Shown piece by piece: positions 15,995-25,401 of a stretch of DNA of 41,407 nucleotides. The translations under genes were made by a program, and so were the position numbers. The notes under the pieces are model-generated. The model was given only the letters and a program-made list of their open reading frames with translations, had not been told where the DNA came from and searched no databases. The stretch's first letter is position 1. Every line of letters begins with the position of its first letter. This stretch comes from an uncultured Clostridia bacterium. Its GTDB lineage: Bacteria; Bacillota; Clostridia; TANB77; CAG-508. The DNA is taken from assembly GCA_934183045.1 (NCBI GenBank), contig CAKPRW010000002.1:1-41407 (forward strand). The letters run 5' to 3'.

Positions 15995-16023
15995 ATTATA
16001 ATAGGTATACATAAAAAAGTCAA
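15995..16023 (-). promoter_or_regulatory. purM promoter
   Basis: On the minus strand TTGACT (16023-16018), 17 bases, TATAAT (16000-15995). Confidence 0.8.
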
Positions 16024-16147
16024 TACTAAATATTTTTGAGTGTATTAAATTTAACATAAATTGAGTGTATATAATAATACAAAAACGATTTCTAGGTATA
16101 TTATCAAGTTGCATATTATAAAATAGTAATATAATAAGGAGGTAACA

Positions 16148-17107
16148 ATGATAGATTGCCATTATGATTTATTAACACATATTTTAATGAAAAAAGAAAA
16201 TAGAGAATATATTAAAAAATATTGTGATGAGGTATATAATAAAGAGAATATTACAGGTGGAATTTTTAATCTTTTTTATATGAGTAAAGAAGAAATGAAA
16301 GAGGAAATAGGAATAAAAGAAGATCAAATCGATTTAATAAAAGATTTAAAAGAAGTAAAAAAATATATAAAAGAGAATAAAATAATTCCGAAAGAAATAC
16401 AGTATATATTTGGAATAGAAGGCTTGGACTATTTGAAAAAAATAGAAGATATTGATATTTTATATTCATTAGGTCTTAGATCTACAAATCCGGTATGGAG
16501 TAATAAGAATAAATTTGGTGCAGGGGTAAGAGCAAATAATAGTGATGGATTGACAGAATTAGGCAGAAAATTAATTACTAAATTAGTAAATAAAAAGATA
16601 GCTATAGATTTATCACATGCTAATGAAAAAACATTTTGGGATATTGTATATTTATGTGAGAAAATGAAAGAAACAGGAAAAGACCCAATAGTTTTTGCAT
16701 CTCACTCAAATGCAAAAGCTATTTGTAATGTATCCAGAAATTTAACAGATAGTCAAATTTTAAAAGTAAAAGAATTAGGAGGAATAATAGGAATTGTATC
16801 AATAAAAAAATTTTGTGTAGATACAGAAGATATATGTAATCCAAATATTGATTATGAACAAAAATATATAGATAATATTAATTATATAAAAAGATTATTA
16901 GGAGGAGTAGAAAACATAGCTGTAGCAACAGACGATATGAGATATTATTATATAGAACCTGAATATTATCAACACTTGAATATATATTTTCATAATAATG
17001 TAAAAAAAAGCATAGAAAATGCATTAGTAAAAAACGGTTATACCAAAGCAGAAATTGAAAAAATATTAGAAAAAAATTTTAAAGAAAAGATATTAAATAG
17101 ATTATAA
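16148..17107 (+). CDS. Membrane dipeptidase family protein (peptidase M19)
   Basis: A 319-residue metallo-dipeptidase of the renal-dipeptidase type. The N-terminal DCHYD supplies the HxD metal ligands (His5, Asp7). IAIDLSHAN and VFASHSNAKAICNVSRNLTD supply the later histidines and the family signature, and AVATDDM the C-terminal aspartate. Bacterial members hydrolyse dipeptides with broad specificity, including those with a C-terminal D-residue. There is no signal peptide, so it should be cytosolic despite the family name. The start follows AAGGAGG. A terminator at 17145-17175 separates it from ftsY. Confidence 0.9.
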   Translation: MIDCHYDLLTHILMKKENREYIKKYCDEVYNKENITGGIFNLFYMSKEEMKEEIGIKEDQIDLIKDLKEVKKYIKENKIIPKEIQYIFGIEGLDYLKKIEDIDILYSLGLRSTNPVWSNKNKFGAGVRANNSDGLTELGRKLITKLVNKKIAIDLSHANEKTFWDIVYLCEKMKETGKDPIVFASHSNAKAICNVSRNLTDSQILKVKELGGIIGIVSIKKFCVDTEDICNPNIDYEQKYIDNINYIKRLLGGVENIAVATDDMRYYYIEPEYYQHLNIYFHNNVKKSIENALVKNGYTKAEIEKILEKNFKEKILNRL

Positions 17108-17144
17108 TTTAAATAATAAAGTAAATAAAAATTATATATATCAT

Positions 17145-17175
17145 AAAACACTTAGAAAAATCTAAGTGTTTTATT
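17145..17175 (+). terminator. Terminator of the dipeptidase gene
   Basis: AAAACACTTAGA-AAAA-TCTAAGTGTTTT, a perfect 12-bp stem running into TTTTATT. Confidence 0.8.
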
Positions 17176-17183
17176 CATAAAGC

Positions 17184-17212
17184 TGTACAATTAGCTAAAA
17201 GTATGTTATAAT
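17184..17212 (+). promoter_or_regulatory. ftsY promoter
   Basis: TGTACA (17184-17189), 17 bases, TATAAT (17207-17212). Confidence 0.65.
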
Positions 17213-17264
17213 AGCACTATCGTTCAAACAAAAATTATATAGTTATATAACTAAGGAGATTACA

Positions 17265-18170
17265 ATGGGATTTTTTGAGAAATTAAAGAATGGAATGAAT
17301 AAAACCAAGGTATCATTTGATGAGAAAATTAATAGCGTATTTAGTAATTTTAGAAAAGTGGATGAAGATTTTTTAGAAGAGCTAGAAGAAATATTGATAA
17401 TGTCTGATGTGGGAATGGATACATCAATTAAAATAATAAACAATTTAAGAGAGAGACTAAAAAAAGAGAAGATACAAGATGAAAATGATGTAAAACAGGC
17501 ATTAAGAGAAGAGATGCAAAAAATATTAGATGTGACAGATGTTAAATTACATCTAAATACAAAACCATCTGTAATATTAGTTGTAGGAGTAAATGGAGTA
17601 GGAAAAACAACTTCAATTGGAAAGATTGCAAATAGATTAGTAAAAGACGGCAAAAAAGTTGTAATAGCAGCAGCAGATACTTTTAGAGCAGCAGCAGTAG
17701 AACAATTAGAAATTTGGGCAAATAGATCAGGATCAGATATTGTTAAAAGAGCAGAGGGGATAGATCCAGCATCTGTTGTATATGATGCAATAAAAATAAC
17801 AAAAGAAAAAAATGCAGATGTTTTAATCGTGGATACTGCAGGAAGATTGCACAATAAAAAATATTTGATGGACGAGTTAAATAAAATACAAAAAGTTATT
17901 AACAAAGAAATGCCAGAAGCAGATAAAGAAGTATTATTAGTAATAGATGGAGCAACAGGTCAAAATGCAATTTCACAAGTAAAAGCTTTCAAAGAAGAAA
18001 CAGATATAACAGGTTTAGTACTAACAAAATTAGATGGAACAGCAAAAGGTGGAGTAGTAATAGGCATTGTAGAAGAAAATAAAATACCAGTAAAATTTAT
18101 TGGTGTAGGTGAACAGATTGATGATATGGAAATATTTAATTCAGAAGATTTTGTAAAAGCTATTATTTAA
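17265..18170 (+). CDS. ftsY: Signal recognition particle receptor FtsY
   Basis: A 301-residue SRP receptor GTPase that docks SRP-ribosome complexes at the membrane translocon. It carries the N domain (about residues 1-95) and G domain: P-loop GVNGVGKTT at 108-116, DTFRAAAVEQL at 138-148, DTAGR at 190-194, and TKLDG at 254-258. It is the short form without the acidic A domain; a short amphipathic N-terminus (MGFFEKLKNGMNKT) probably does the membrane binding. The start follows AAGGAG. It is 54 bases before the UPF0182 gene on the same strand. Confidence 0.96.
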   Translation: MGFFEKLKNGMNKTKVSFDEKINSVFSNFRKVDEDFLEELEEILIMSDVGMDTSIKIINNLRERLKKEKIQDENDVKQALREEMQKILDVTDVKLHLNTKPSVILVVGVNGVGKTTSIGKIANRLVKDGKKVVIAAADTFRAAAVEQLEIWANRSGSDIVKRAEGIDPASVVYDAIKITKEKNADVLIVDTAGRLHNKKYLMDELNKIQKVINKEMPEADKEVLLVIDGATGQNAISQVKAFKEETDITGLVLTKLDGTAKGGVVIGIVEENKIPVKFIGVGEQIDDMEIFNSEDFVKAII

Positions 18171-18224
18171 ATATACTATTTATATAAAATATAAGTGGTC
18201 ATATAAAATTAGGAGGTTGAAATA

Positions 18225-21170
18225 GTGAGCGAAAACACAAACAAAAAAGAAAAAAATGACGAAATCAAAGCAGAAGAAACAGCTAAAAAAGAAACAAAGC
18301 AAGAAACTATAATGGATACTGCTAACACTAAAGAAACAAGAAAGAAAAATACAGAAAAAAAGAGTAAAACAAGAATGTTATTAGTTTTATTATTCTTAGC
18401 TATATTTGCATTATGTAGTTATGTAAGTTTACGAGGAAGCTATTTAGAATATAAGGAATTAGGAGAACAATATATAAATATATTTAAAACAAATTTAATT
18501 TATAGATATTCTATAATGGCAGTAAATTTTGTATTCTTATATTTTATTATATATATGACAAATAGGGGAATAAAAAAAGGATTAAAACCATTTTTTGAAA
18601 AAGAAAAGAAAGAAATGCCTAAACTATTAAATAAATCATTAGCATTAGTAATATCAGCAATAGTAAGTATTGTTGTATCTGCAATATTTGTACAAAAAAT
18701 AATGCTTATGATTAATAGCACATCATTTGGAATACAAGATTCAGTATTTAATTTGGATATTTCATATTATTTCTTCCAAAAACCAGTAATACTAGGATTA
18801 TTAATGTATGCAATTATACTAATAGTAGGTATTACATTATATATGGCATTATACTATGTAATAGTATTTAACAGATTTTTTGATGGAATAGATGGAAAAA
18901 TGTTAAAAGAAAGTCTATTTATGAAAAAGATAACTAGAAATATACTATTGGTAGTAGTTTGTATAGCATTACTTACAATATTAAATACACAAAATATATT
19001 ATTTGGAAAAATATTAACAGTTGATAATGATGTAGATAATATAGATATTATAGGAGCTGGATTAACAGAAACTACAATTAAATTATGGGGATATATAGTA
19101 TTCGCATTTGTTATGGTTATAGTTGCATATAAAGCACTAAAATATTTTAAAGAAGGAAATACAAGTAAAGTATTAAAAAATTTAGCTATCATACCAGCAT
19201 ATTTAGTAGTATTATTTTTAGTAATGGTAGTATTTGATTTAGTTTTTGTAAATTCTAATGAATTAGATAAAGAAAAAGAGAATATAGCTGAAAATATAAA
19301 AAATACTAAAAATGCTTATAATATTAATATAGAAGAAAAGAACATAGAAACAAGTGGAACAATAACAAATGAAGAAGTTAACAAAAATTCAAATATAATA
19401 AATAATATACCAATTATCAGTAAAGATGCAGTAGTAAAAACATTACAAGATAGTCAAACAAAAACAGGATATTTCTCATATAGAAGTGCAAATTTGGCTA
19501 AATACAAAATAAATGGAAAAGATCAATTAGTATATATTTCTCCAAGAGAGATTACTAATTCAGGTAGAACATATAACAATAAAACATATGAATATACACA
19601 TGGAATGGGACAAATTATTACATCAGCTACAGAAAGTAATGAAACAGGAAATGTAGAATATGTTCAAAAAGATATAACTAGTGGAGATGAAAAAATAAAA
19701 ACGTCTCAACCACGAATGTATTTCGGATTAGATACTAAAGAAACAATAGCAACAAATACAAAGAATAAACAAGAATATGATTACACAGACGAAAATGGAG
19801 AAGACCATACTTCAACATATGATGGAAAAGCTGGATTACAACTAGGATTCTTAGATAGATTAATATTAGGAATAACAAAGGGAGATGTAAATTTAGCATT
19901 TTCTAGTGAAATAACAAGTGAAAGTAAAATATTAATAAATAGAGATGTTATATCAAGAGCTAAAAAAGCATTACCTTATTTAATATATGATGAAAATCCA
20001 TATACAGTTATAACAGAAGAAGGAAAAATAGTATGGGTAATAGATGCTTATACAGTATCTAGTCAATATCCTTATTCACAATATACTAGTATTGAACATG
20101 ATGGAGTAAAAGAAAATATAAATTATATTAGAAATTCAGTAAAGGTAATAGTTGATAGTTATGATGGAACAATGTCTTATTATATAACAGACAGAACTGA
20201 TCCAATAGCTATGGCATACAGAAATATTTATGATACATTATTTGTAGACTTAGATGAAAAAATGCCTGAAGATATATCAAGTCATTTTGTATATCCAGAA
20301 TTTTTATATAATGTACAATCTAAAGTATTAAAAGTTTATCACAATGTAAAACCAGATGTATTATATAGAGCAGATGATTTATGGGATATTGCAAAATACA
20401 ATAGTGTAAAATCATCAAAATCTACAGGAACATATATGGAACCATATTATACAATGGTAAAAACATCAGATGGAGAAAAATTGGGATTAGTACAAATTTA
20501 TACACCTGATGAGAAACAAAATTTAATTTCTTATTTAGTAGGTAGTACAAATGGAACGACAAATGAACTAAAACTTTATAAATTTTCAGCAGATAGTAAT
20601 ATTGTAGGACCAATGCAATTAGATAAACAAATTGAAGAAGATGAAGCTATCTCAAGTGAATTAGAATTATTAAATTCAACAGGAACAAAATTAACAAAAC
20701 AAATGATGGTAGTTCCAATAGAAAATACATTATTATATGTAGAACCAATTTATCAAACAATGTTAAATGAATCAGAAGTGCCAGTATTAAAGAAGGTAAT
20801 AGTAGCGTCAGGAAACAAAGTTGCAATAGGAGACACATTGAATAAAGCATTAGAAAATCTACTTTCTAAATATGCAGTAGACATTGAAGTAGAAAACACT
20901 GAAGATATAGAGGGGCTTATAGAAGCAATTATAAAAGCTAATGACAATTTAACAGATTCAAATAACAACAACGATTGGGAAATGGTTGGAAAGGACATTA
21001 AAAAATTACAAGACCTAATCAGTTCATTAGAAAAAGTAAAAGAAAAAGAAGATAAAAAGAAAACAGAATTAGAAAAAACAACAAATAATACAACAAACAG
21101 TGTAAACAATGAGGAAAACACAAATATTAATTCCGATAATATCGTAGTAAATACAAATATAAGTGAATAA
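18225..21170 (+). CDS. UPF0182-family large membrane protein
   Basis: A 981-residue member of UPF0182 (COG1615). After a charged, lysine-rich cytoplasmic N-terminus (about residues 1-48) come seven or so membrane helices (about 49-350). A large extracellular domain follows (about 350-900) with the family's conserved stretches, such as ITSESKILINRDV, YPYSQYTSIEHDGVKENINYIRN-like wording, and DLWDIAKYNSVKS. The tail is a low-complexity, N/T/E-rich coil. It starts with GTG at 18225, supported by AGGAGG. Function is unknown in any organism I can name. It probably shares the ftsY transcript and ends at the hairpin overlapping the next gene. Confidence 0.93.
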   Translation: MSENTNKKEKNDEIKAEETAKKETKQETIMDTANTKETRKKNTEKKSKTRMLLVLLFLAIFALCSYVSLRGSYLEYKELGEQYINIFKTNLIYRYSIMAVNFVFLYFIIYMTNRGIKKGLKPFFEKEKKEMPKLLNKSLALVISAIVSIVVSAIFVQKIMLMINSTSFGIQDSVFNLDISYYFFQKPVILGLLMYAIILIVGITLYMALYYVIVFNRFFDGIDGKMLKESLFMKKITRNILLVVVCIALLTILNTQNILFGKILTVDNDVDNIDIIGAGLTETTIKLWGYIVFAFVMVIVAYKALKYFKEGNTSKVLKNLAIIPAYLVVLFLVMVVFDLVFVNSNELDKEKENIAENIKNTKNAYNINIEEKNIETSGTITNEEVNKNSNIINNIPIISKDAVVKTLQDSQTKTGYFSYRSANLAKYKINGKDQLVYISPREITNSGRTYNNKTYEYTHGMGQIITSATESNETGNVEYVQKDITSGDEKIKTSQPRMYFGLDTKETIATNTKNKQEYDYTDENGEDHTSTYDGKAGLQLGFLDRLILGITKGDVNLAFSSEITSESKILINRDVISRAKKALPYLIYDENPYTVITEEGKIVWVIDAYTVSSQYPYSQYTSIEHDGVKENINYIRNSVKVIVDSYDGTMSYYITDRTDPIAMAYRNIYDTLFVDLDEKMPEDISSHFVYPEFLYNVQSKVLKVYHNVKPDVLYRADDLWDIAKYNSVKSSKSTGTYMEPYYTMVKTSDGEKLGLVQIYTPDEKQNLISYLVGSTNGTTNELKLYKFSADSNIVGPMQLDKQIEEDEAISSELELLNSTGTKLTKQMMVVPIENTLLYVEPIYQTMLNESEVPVLKKVIVASGNKVAIGDTLNKALENLLSKYAVDIEVENTEDIEGLIEAIIKANDNLTDSNNNNDWEMVGKDIKKLQDLISSLEKVKEKEDKKKTELEKTTNNTTNSVNNEENTNINSDNIVVNTNISE

Positions 21171-21178
21171 AAAAATAA

Positions 21179-21211
21179 AAAAAATCCACCATAAAAGCAG
21201 GTGGATTTTTT
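21179..21211 (+). terminator. Terminator overlapping the ribosome binding site of the DUF5665 gene
   Basis: AAAAATCCACC and GGTGGATTTTT form an 11-bp stem with loop ATAAAAGCA. The T-run ends directly at the ATG at 21212. The only ribosome-binding-site-like sequence, AGGTGG, is the 3' arm of the stem, 7 bases from the start codon. Confidence 0.75.
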
Positions 21212-21499
21212 ATGTTTAGAAAAAGAAAAATGAATATATTAGACAATTCAATAAAAGAATTAACAAAAATATTACAAGAAGGAAACTTAATAGAAATCTC
21301 GTACATTCTTGGAAACAAAAGAGAAATAATAAAAAGAAATTTAATAGCCGGAATATTTAGAGGAGTAGGGATTGGAATAGGAGTAACAATAATAACAGCA
21401 ATTCTAGTCATCTTACTACAAAAAATAGTCACATTAAACATACCAATAATAGGAGAATACATTGCAGACATCGTAGAAATAGTAGAAAGAAGCAGATAA
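21212..21499 (+). CDS. DUF5665 small membrane protein
   Basis: A 95-residue protein with an amphipathic N-terminal region and one membrane helix (about residues 50-72). The family-typical segment RGVGIGIGVTIITAILVILL is followed by NIPIIGEYIADIVEIV. Function is unknown. It begins at the ATG immediately after a terminator whose 3' arm contains the ribosome binding site, so translation would require the hairpin to be open, or a transcript starting within it. Composition is host-like. A strong terminator follows. Confidence 0.85.
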   Translation: MFRKRKMNILDNSIKELTKILQEGNLIEISYILGNKREIIKRNLIAGIFRGVGIGIGVTIITAILVILLQKIVTLNIPIIGEYIADIVEIVERSR

Positions 21500-21500
21500 A

Positions 21501-21538
21501 ATTGCCAAAAGGGCCGGGGCTTTTTGGCAATTTTTTTA
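21501..21538 (+). terminator. Terminator with GGGCCGGG core, copy 1
   Basis: ATTGCCAAAA...TTTTTGGCAAT enclosing GGGCCGGGGC, then TTTTTTT. The same core recurs on the minus strand at 23351-23382. Confidence 0.85.
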
Positions 21539-21665
21539 AATCCTTACAACTTTTGAGTTTTCAAATAAGAACTATCTTAAATATTAAGAATTTATAAAAC
21601 AAAATATCTATAAGCTTTAAAACTAAAAAAATATATAAAGGTTTTATGATATTAGTTTGATAAAA

Positions 21666-21694
21666 AATAACCTCTAACTTAGTTAGAGGTTGTT
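21666..21694 (-). terminator. Terminator of tyrS
   Basis: On the minus strand AACCTCTAAC-TAAG-TTAGAGGTT then ATTTTTTAT. Confidence 0.8.
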
Positions 21695-21698
21695 TCTA

Positions 21699-22922
21699 TT
21701 ATTTTTCTAATTTATAAAATATTTTTTTCCCTTTTTTCAAAATAGCGTAACCATTTGAAAAATCTTTATCTGATAATTGATAATTAGTATCACTTATTTT
21801 TTCGTCATTTAAAGATATACCACCTTGATTAATTAAAGTTCTTGCTTGGCCTTTTGATGGGGCAATATTTGTTAAAATTATTGCGTCTACAATAGATATA
21901 TTAAAATCATCTAATTTAACAGTAGGCATATTATCTAAACTTCCATGACCTGTAAATAAAGCATTTGAAGCTTCTTCTGCTTTTTTAGCCTCTTCTTCTC
22001 CATGTATAAGTTTTGTTATTTCATATGCAGCAATTTTTTTAGCTTCATTTATTTTTTCATCTTTTAATGCTGATAATTCGTTTATTTTATCCATAGGTAA
22101 GAAAGTCAACATTTTTAATACTGTTTCTACACTTCCATCTTCCATGTTTCTCCAATATTGATAAAATTCATAAGGAGAAGTTTTTTCAGGATCTAACCAT
22201 AAAGCTCCTTTTTCAGTTTTTCCCATTTTTTTACCTTCTTTAGTAGTAAGAAGTTTAAATGTTAAACCAAAAGAGTCATCTTTTCCTATTTTTCTAATTA
22301 GTTCAACACCACCAATTATGTTTGACCATTGGTCATTTCCACCCATTTGTAATTTGCATCCATATGTTTCATACAAATGTAAAAAGTCATAAGATTGCAT
22401 TAACATATAACTCATTTCGAAAAATGTTAAACCTGTTTCCATTCTTTGTTTATAACATTCAGCTGCAAGCATTCTATTTACTGAAAATAAACTACCGATA
22501 TCACGAACAAAATTTATAAATTTTAAATCTAGTAACCAATCAGCATTATTTACAATAATAGCAGCATTATCACCTTCAAAACTAACAAATTTTTCAACTT
22601 GTTTTTTTATACAAGATACATTATGATCAATGTCTTCTCTTGATAACATTTTTCTCATATCAGTTTTACCAGAAGGATCACCGATTATTGCAGTACCACC
22701 ACCAACTAAAATAATTGGTTTGTGACCACATTTTTGCATATGGCTAGCAACCATTAGCGAAACAAAATGACCTACATGAAGACTATCTGCTGTAGGGTCA
22801 ATTCCTATATAAAAAGGAACAGATTCTTTTCCAAATAACTCTTTAATTTCTTTAGGATGAGTCATTTGTTCAATATATCCTCTTTCTTCTAAAATATCAA
22901 ATACGTTTTTCATTTCATTCAT
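21699..22922 (-). CDS. tyrS: Tyrosyl-tRNA synthetase
   Basis: A 407-residue class I aminoacyl-tRNA synthetase that charges tRNA-Tyr. The HIGH motif is HVGH (residues 49-52). The KMSKS loop reads KMGKT (232-236), seen in the TyrZ/TyrS2-type branch. GGNDQW near 194-199 binds substrate. A C-terminal S4 domain (about 340-407) binds the tRNA. No T-box leader is visible in the 55-base gap upstream, so tyrosine control by T-box is not supported. It probably shares a transcript with the zinc-ribbon gene upstream. Confidence 0.95.
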   Translation of the reverse strand: MNEMKNVFDILEERGYIEQMTHPKEIKELFGKESVPFYIGIDPTADSLHVGHFVSLMVASHMQKCGHKPIILVGGGTAIIGDPSGKTDMRKMLSREDIDHNVSCIKKQVEKFVSFEGDNAAIIVNNADWLLDLKFINFVRDIGSLFSVNRMLAAECYKQRMETGLTFFEMSYMLMQSYDFLHLYETYGCKLQMGGNDQWSNIIGGVELIRKIGKDDSFGLTFKLLTTKEGKKMGKTEKGALWLDPEKTSPYEFYQYWRNMEDGSVETVLKMLTFLPMDKINELSALKDEKINEAKKIAAYEITKLIHGEEEAKKAEEASNALFTGHGSLDNMPTVKLDDFNISIVDAIILTNIAPSKGQARTLINQGGISLNDEKISDTNYQLSDKDFSNGYAILKKGKKIFYKLEK

Positions 22923-22977
22923 CCTTTCATTATTTTAGATAACATTCACAATGTATAAGGATTATCCATTATGAAAA

Positions 22978-23250
22978 TTAATTTAAAGTTATATTATTTC
23001 CTGTTTTTAGGTTATTACCGAATTGTTTTTGGTATTCTTTAAATTCGTCATATCCCATAAATCTATTTAAATTCTTAACAGAAATTCCTGTTTGACCAGA
23101 TATAGTATCTAAAGATTCAGTTAAGCCGTTTTCTTGAATATAAGATTTAAATGTTGAAAATTCAAATCCATCCTTAGTACTACATTTAGGACAAACATTG
23201 CCTGTTGATAAATAAAAATTACCACATCTACTACATTTATTAAAATCCAT
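22978..23250 (-). CDS. Small zinc-ribbon protein
   Basis: The start is placed at 23250 because GGAGG lies 7 bases upstream; an ATG six codons earlier sits before that site. The 90-residue protein has a zinc ribbon CxxC-10-CxxC (Cys6, Cys9, Cys20, Cys23). A helical C-terminal part (about 35-75) with TISGQTGISVKNLNRFMG resembles a small helix-turn-helix. This suggests a nucleic-acid-associated role, but I do not know the family. It lies just upstream of tyrS on the same strand. Confidence 0.75.
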   Translation of the reverse strand: MDFNKCSRCGNFYLSTGNVCPKCSTKDGFEFSTFKSYIQENGLTESLDTISGQTGISVKNLNRFMGYDEFKEYQKQFGNNLKTGNNITLN

Positions 23251-23350
23251 AACTTTTCCTCCATTCATCTTTTGACAATTACTTACAAAATTTATTGTAT
23301 TGTATCATAATTTTTATAAAAGATAAAGCATTTTACAAAAATATTAAAAA

Positions 23351-23382
23351 CTTGCCAAAAAGACCCGGCCCTATTGGCAATA
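23351..23382 (-). terminator. Terminator with GGGCCGGG core, copy 2
   Basis: On the minus strand TTGCCAATAGGGCCGGGTC followed by TTTTTGGCAAGTTTTT. It shares its core with 21501-21538, and its 5' arm overlaps the last codons and stop (23371-23373) of the thioesterase gene. Confidence 0.8.
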
Positions 23383-23790
23383 TTTGCAATTATTAAATTT
23401 ATCATAAATATAAGGAAATGATTTTTGAAGTCTAATTAGTTTTAAGTTTGTGTCAGTAAAGCAATGTTTAGTTTCTCCAGTCAATACTGTTATTCCATTA
23501 GCTTTATTTGTTACATTGTATCCTACAGTTAGTCTAACTCCATTAAAATCTTTTATATAAGGCTTTATTACAATGATGTCGTCAAATGTGACATGTTGTT
23601 TAAAAGAACAATTAACTCCTAATACAGGAATCATAATTTTTTGTTCTTCAAAATGAGAGTAAGGTATACCAATTTCATCTAACATATAGCATCTAGCTTC
23701 TTCTAGAAATCTAATGTAATTTGAATGATGAACAATTCCCATTTTATCTGTTTCATAATAATTAATTCTTCTTTCATAAGCAAAATCCAT
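23371..23790 (-). CDS. Acyl-CoA thioesterase, YbgC/4-hydroxybenzoyl-CoA thioesterase type
   Basis: A 139-residue hotdog-fold enzyme that hydrolyses acyl-CoA thioesters. The family signature YYETDKMGIVHHSNYIRFLEE spans about residues 11-31, with Asp15 as the catalytic aspartate. Later strands (KQHVTFDDIIVIKPYI, GETKHCFTD) fit the hotdog core. The substrate is uncertain. The start at 23790 follows GAAAGG. It is divergent from the alpha-amylase gene, with a 168-base promoter region between them. The terminator overlaps the end of the coding sequence. Confidence 0.9.
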   Translation of the reverse strand: MDFAYERRINYYETDKMGIVHHSNYIRFLEEARCYMLDEIGIPYSHFEEQKIMIPVLGVNCSFKQHVTFDDIIVIKPYIKDFNGVRLTVGYNVTNKANGITVLTGETKHCFTDTNLKLIRLQKSFPYIYDKFNNCKYCQ

Positions 23791-23892
23791 TAATAACGCT
23801 TCCTTTCAAATTGTTATTATAAAAAAAGATTATTGAATTGTCAAATATAGATAATATGAAAAAATTATTTTTAAATGTCATAAGAAACATTA

Positions 23893-23920
23893 TTGAAAAA
23901 AAATAAAAGTGGTATATAAT
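23893..23920 (+). promoter_or_regulatory. Alpha-amylase promoter
   Basis: TTGAAA (23893-23898), 16 bases, TATAAT (23915-23920). No catabolite-response element is evident nearby. Confidence 0.65.
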
Positions 23921-23958
23921 AATAGGGAAAAAATTTAAGAAATATAAGAGGGATTAAA

Positions 23959-25401
23959 ATGAAAAAAATAAATGGAATAATAATGCAGTATTTTGAATGG
24001 TATATGAATTGTGAACAGAATTTATGGAATGAGTTAGCAAGTGAAGCTCCCAAATTATCAGATTTGGGAATTACGGCAATTTGGCTTCCGCCAGCTTATA
24101 AAGGAATTGGGGGAAAAGATGAAGTTGGGTATGGAGTATATGATGTGTACGATTTAGGTGAATTTGATCAAAAAGGATCAATAAAAACAAAGTATGGTTC
24201 AAAAGATGAATATTTAAATTGTATACAAGTATTAAAACAGAATGGAATTGAAAGTTATGCTGATATTGTTTTAAATCATAAAATGGGAGCAGATATGTTG
24301 CAAACAATTCCAGCTTCAAAAGTTGATTGGGGAGATCATAATAATATAATAGAAAATCAAGAGATAGTAAGAGTTGCGACCAAATATACTTTCCCAGGAA
24401 GAAAACATAAATATTCAGATTTTGAATGGAATTGGACACATTTTGACGGGATTGATTATGACGAAAATTCAAAACAAAATGCTATATTTAAATTCAAAGA
24501 CAAAAATTGGAACGAAACGGTTGATGAAGAATTTGGAAATTACGACTATTTAATGGGAGCAGATATAGATTTTACTAATGAGGAAGTAGTAAAAGAATGT
24601 ACAAATTGGGGAAAATGGTATTTAGAAACAACAGGTGTAGATGGATTTCGTTTAGATGCAGTAAAACATATACCAGCATTGTTTTATAGAGATTGGATAA
24701 AAACATTAAGAGAAGATTCAGGAAAACAATTATTTACAGTAGGAGAGTATTGGACAGGTGATGTATCAAAATTACATAGATATATAACAGAAACAGAAGG
24801 AAAAATTTCTCTATTTGATGTTCCATTACATTATCATTTAGAAGCTGCATCAAAAGATGAAAATTATGATTTATCAAGAATATTTGATGGAACTTTAGTA
24901 AAGGAAAATTCTAGTATGGCTGTAACATTTGTTGATAATCATGATACGCAACCAGGACAAGCTTTACAAAGTTTTGTGGAAAACTGGTTTAAACCAGCAG
25001 CTTATAGCTTGATATTACTTAGAAATGAAGGATATCCATGCGTATTCTATGGGGATTTTTATGGAATACCACATGATAATGTAGAACCACTAAAAGAATT
25101 AAAAACTATAATAAAATTAAGACAAGAAAAATCATATGGAGAGCAACATGACTATTTTGATCATCCAAATTATATAGGATGGACATGTGAAGGAGATAGT
25201 GAACATATCAAATCAGGATTAGCAGTTGTAATATCTAATAAAGAGGATGGGGAAAAAAGAATGTATGTTGGAACACAATTTACTGGGAAAAAATTTATAG
25301 ATGCATTAGAAAATTGTGAAGAAGAAGTAATTATTGATGATGAAGGATGTGGAATTTTCAAAGTAAAAGGAAGATCTGTATCTATATGGGTAGAATGTTA
25401 G
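23959..25401 (+). CDS. Cytoplasmic alpha-amylase (GH13)
   Basis: A 480-residue alpha-amylase that hydrolyses internal alpha-1,4 bonds of maltodextrins or glycogen. Family motifs are in order: ADIVLNH (region I, about residues 101-107), GFRLDAVKH with nucleophile Asp233, the acid/base Glu263 in VGEYW, and FVDNHD with Asp329. There is no signal peptide and the length matches the cytoplasmic GH13 subfamily 5 enzymes (AmyA/AmyS-like). It would serve intracellular glycogen or imported dextrins. The gene stands alone with its own promoter. Composition is host-like and it has no in-frame CGG. Confidence 0.95.
   Translation: MKKINGIIMQYFEWYMNCEQNLWNELASEAPKLSDLGITAIWLPPAYKGIGGKDEVGYGVYDVYDLGEFDQKGSIKTKYGSKDEYLNCIQVLKQNGIESYADIVLNHKMGADMLQTIPASKVDWGDHNNIIENQEIVRVATKYTFPGRKHKYSDFEWNWTHFDGIDYDENSKQNAIFKFKDKNWNETVDEEFGNYDYLMGADIDFTNEEVVKECTNWGKWYLETTGVDGFRLDAVKHIPALFYRDWIKTLREDSGKQLFTVGEYWTGDVSKLHRYITETEGKISLFDVPLHYHLEAASKDENYDLSRIFDGTLVKENSSMAVTFVDNHDTQPGQALQSFVENWFKPAAYSLILLRNEGYPCVFYGDFYGIPHDNVEPLKELKTIIKLRQEKSYGEQHDYFDHPNYIGWTCEGDSEHIKSGLAVVISNKEDGEKRMYVGTQFTGKKFIDALENCEEEVIIDDEGCGIFKVKGRSVSIWVEC

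Noticed and set aside
21699..22922. KMGKT instead of KMSKS in TyrS as an inactivating change
   Set aside because: Variants of this loop occur in functional tyrosyl-tRNA synthetases and all other motifs are intact.
22923..22977. T-box leader expected for tyrS
   Set aside because: The gap is only 55 bases and has no T-box or antiterminator sequence; the zinc-ribbon gene precedes it.
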